Part shown: one piece after another, positions 61,561 through 64,000 of the stretch
Position numbering within the stretch: position 1 is the stretch's first letter
How the letters are laid out: each line of letters starts with the position of its first letter
Assembly (NCBI GenBank): GCA_011009095.1
Contig: VTPC01008759.1
Location: 1 to 64,000, forward strand
DNA from: Ignelater luminosus
Taxonomy: Eukaryota > Arthropoda > Insecta > Coleoptera > Elateridae
Length of the DNA: 64,000 nucleotides
Reading direction: 5' to 3'
The notes under the pieces: model-generated
The model's database searches: none
What the model was told of the DNA's origin: nothing
Seen by the model: the letters and a program-made list of their open reading frames with translations, nothing else
Translations under genes and position numbers: made by a program

Positions 61561-62815
61561 CGCCGACAAGTAGATATTTATGTAAGACTTAAATAATTGA
61601 ATTGCTCAGAAAATTTTAAAGGAATCTATTATTTTATTTTACTGTGAAACGTTTAGCAAATTATAATTATCGTGGAGAATTTGAAAGATTATCCAAGAGA
61701 TCTTAATTCTAGAAAGACAACAAACCTTACATTATCGTTAACAATAAATAAAATGCTGAATAAGTATTTCAATTATATACTTTAAAGTTAATGTAGTTAT
61801 TAGTTTTCTTGACGATGCAGTTGCCAGTTAACTAGCGTGCATGATGCTTTATGGCAAGACTTCACCTTTCCTCATCAAATATAATAATTAGCATTTATTT
61901 ACTTCGTAGTTCTTCCAAAAACCTTCAAAGAGGTGGCTGGATGACCACCAAAGTTGAGTCTAACTCCATTTTGTTACAATCTATTAAAAGTTCTTGTTTA
62001 ATTTAGTTTAAAAAACTGAATCCGTTTTTACCAGTTTAGTTTATTTTTTTTTCTGCTATTTGTCTTGTACAATGTACAAGTGTACAACGTTTTGTCGATA
62101 GTGTACTAATTTTCAATTTTTACTTGTGAAATTTAAAGAAATTGCAACTGTGATTGAATTCAATCTGCTGACATGAATATCTTAATCGTTATGAAAACAT
62201 TTCTTAAATTATAAATCAGAATTATAAGATAATAAAGAGAAAGTCTAATCTGATTAGGCTCTAATCCTTGAAACTAAAAGGTAGCAACAGCAGTAAAATA
62301 TATCCTACAACAAAACATAGATACAATATGACAACAACCAACAGCGATGTGAGCAGCAGCGGTAATAAACCTGAAACTACAGGTTGTACCGCAACCAATC
62401 TTACATCAGAAAAACTACCTTCAACGTGTCTATTTCATTTTGGTTGGCATTTATCGTAAAGAAATCAACAGAAAGTAATTACATCTTCCAGATAGCCAAA
62501 AGTTTTCTTATCACTTCTTAAGTAACAAGCCGTCGAGACATTTTAAAGTAGTCCAGGTACCTAGACCTTAGTACTTAAACTTCTTATGTAATGCCTTTCC
62601 GTTGTTAATGGAAGAAGTACCAATTGTCTAAAGAAGAGCATTGTAGTTTATTATGCATGATGAGGCTTCACCTCATTTCTTTAAAGAGAGAGAAAGAGAG
62701 ACATAAATGTCAAACTGTTTAGAACTTATTCTCTCTTCAGTCATCAACGATAGATTTAGAAGATAGAATGACCGAAAACTCAAACACAGCAAACCTGGTA
62801 GTAAATTTGAAATAC
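61560..62815. other. A+T-rich non-coding stretch
   Basis: No feature supported. A short (GA)-rich tract lies at about 62681-62700. Confidence 0.5.
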
Positions 62816-62820
62816 TGGAG

Positions 62821-63099
62821 ATGACGATGGAAGGGACACATAAAGCAGACGGCACGAAACCAACCGTTGGATGTGATATTGCCTTGTGGATAAGTTTGAT
62901 CGGTCGTGGTGACCTAGAACTCTGGGACCAAGAGGAGCCTAGTCAAGTTTTGGTATGTACAGCAGTACAAGACTCGCCCCAAGAAGTTCTTATCATAGCT
63001 GGACTGGCTGCTGTAAACGACGTCCTTCTCCATGACATAGTTGTCGCTGTGGTAAATCTTCAGACAGCGTCAGAATCTCTTATCAGAATTCCAAACTAG
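62821..63099 (+). other. open frame of 92 codons with gene-like composition, unknown
   Basis: Balanced base composition, unlike the flanks. Encodes MTMEGTHKADGTKPTVGCDI, then ALWISLIGRGDLELWDQEEP and a valine-rich stretch without stops. The minus strand of the same DNA is also open for long stretches, so the coding strand is uncertain. It lies just upstream of the Tc1-like relic but does not resemble its transposase. It might be a fragment of a captured gene or of another repeat. Confidence 0.25.
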
Positions 63100-63179
63100 C
63101 TGGAGTGCTGGTGAATAAATGATGCGATGAAATAGATCTGAATAAAAGTTATAAATAGAACATGGTGTGAGTAGACTCA

Positions 63180-63825
63180 CTAGATTCACTTCGTGAAATT
63201 GCTAGTGGTTTAGGATGCAGTACGGAAGAAATTCAGCGCGCGTTGCATGCATGAGAAGCTGAGGGAAGGAGAAGTGTGTGGTTACGATCTGGGCATCACT
63301 ACGACGCGGGAGGATTTGTTATTTAGTGCGGGGATCAAATAGCACGCGCACGGCTTCTTCTCGCAACTTGGCCCGAGGGTTGCAGGCTAGCAGAAAAAAG
63401 GCAGTGGCCAGGCATACTATCTGTAAACAGTTGCAAAGCCAGGAATTTGTGGAACAACGTCTTCCCTTGTCCGACAGATCTGATGCATAGAACGCCGTGA
63501 CTGTTGCTATGAATTGAGGAACGAGTCTAGATTCTTGTTGACCACCTTGTTTCCAACATATTATGTTTGGGCAACGTACGGGTCTTCTTCAAACAACACC
63601 ACATTCTCGTGCTTTCACGGCCTGCTCGTTTGACTGTTCTGGGGCATGATCGGTCGACATATTTAACAGTATTGGCAACCCCTAAATACTGTTGAAAAGC
63701 TTTGGCGTCATGTTGAAATAGCATGGTTGACCATTCCACAACAAATCATTTAATTCTTCTTGGATTTCATGCCTCATCAAAATGCTACTTTAGTCGCCGC
63801 AAAGGGTAGCTACACTCACTATTAA
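63180..63825 (+). pseudogene. second decayed Tc1-like transposase
   Basis: The N-terminal helix-turn-helix reads LDSLREIASGLGCSTEEIQR and then ALHA (from 63180). The second DNA-binding subdomain reads TRTASSRNLARGLQASRKKA followed by VARHTICKQLQ (about 63340-63440), matching RTAT.R.LARELQ...GR.VSRQTI.RRL. The C-terminus reads VEKLWRHVEIAWLTIPQQII, stop, FFLDFMPHQNATLVAAKGSY and THY before a stop at 63823-63825, matching the family's W..IPQ..I..LI.SMPRR...VIAAKGG.TKY. Only about 645 bp remains of the usual 1 kb, so part of the catalytic core is deleted, and frames shift at least twice. It differs clearly from the copy at 10.9-11.9 kb, so they belong to different families. Confidence 0.85.
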
Positions 63826-63940
63826 TCGCTAGCTACCAAAGCAACGCAGGTGAGTTTTTTCATATTTCATTTTATACTACTTTTATTCCAAATTTCAATC
63901 ACCAATCTCAACTCGTTTTAGAGATACGGGAGTAGTTAAA

Positions 63941-63960
63941 CACTTTTGGCCAACAGTGTA
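63941..63960 (+). repeat. right terminal inverted repeat of the Tc1-like element
   Basis: CACTTTTGGCCAACAGTGTA, 115 bp past the transposase stop, has the form of a Tc1-type terminus. The partner beginning TACACTGTTGGCC was not found upstream, consistent with loss of the left end. Confidence 0.55.
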
Positions 63961-64000
63961 GATGATCCGCACAACGCATGCCAGTCTGCAGTATTCACGT

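Noticed and set aside
1-64000. CRISPR arrays, bacterial operons, phage genes
   Set aside because: No regularly spaced direct repeats with unique spacers, no Shine-Dalgarno-led tandem genes; composition and elements are eukaryotic.

Overview
The window is eukaryotic nuclear DNA, roughly two-thirds A+T by eye. It contains no complete protein-coding gene. Open frames are short and random-looking, and there is no operon-like layout and no recognisable rRNA or functional tRNA gene. Decayed Tc1-like transposons, several non-LTR retrotransposon remnants of RTE-like, Jockey-like and R1/LOA-like type, tRNA-derived SINE-like sequences, and short terminal-inverted-repeat elements together suggest an arthropod, most likely an insect. 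This is an inference from repeat content; no single-copy gene was identified.

Layout. 1-10 kb: A+T-rich non-coding DNA with a roughly 2.1 kb long-inverted-repeat element (2514-4588), a small TIR element (4909-5422) and two G+C-richer islands with regulator-type motifs (around 7.2 and 7.5-8.0 kb). 10-20 kb: a broken Tc1-like transposase gene with a separate small TA-flanked element inserted inside it, a SINE-like relic, a 108-bp tandem duplication, a long RTE-like relic, and a second long hairpin repeat abutting it. 20-31 kb: Jockey-like and R1/LOA-like fragments, an NRF-1/CTCF-like site pair, a cluster of NK-2-type sites, a SINE-like relic, and several motif-rich islands. 31-40 kb: mostly featureless, with one possible exon (34.6 kb) followed by a 1.2 kb compositionally distinct block. 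40-42 kb: three blocks of a degenerate 10-bp minisatellite of consensus CACCTTGTAG, separated by unrelated DNA. 43-57 kb: another motif island, an RNase H-bearing non-LTR relic on the minus strand, a second possible exon (50.8 kb) and an R1-like relic on the plus strand. 57-64 kb: a possible start-codon exon on the minus strand, a SINE, a motif-rich island and a second Tc1-like relic with a terminal repeat at the right edge.

The genes do not work together as a system here. The window reads as a large intergenic or intronic region shaped by successive insertions. Its sparse G+C-richer islands may be regulatory elements or small exons of genes lying mainly outside the window. The most distinctive structures are the two long hairpins, the nested transposon, the 10-bp minisatellite and the NK-2-type site cluster. 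I did not find convincing evidence of a new biological system.
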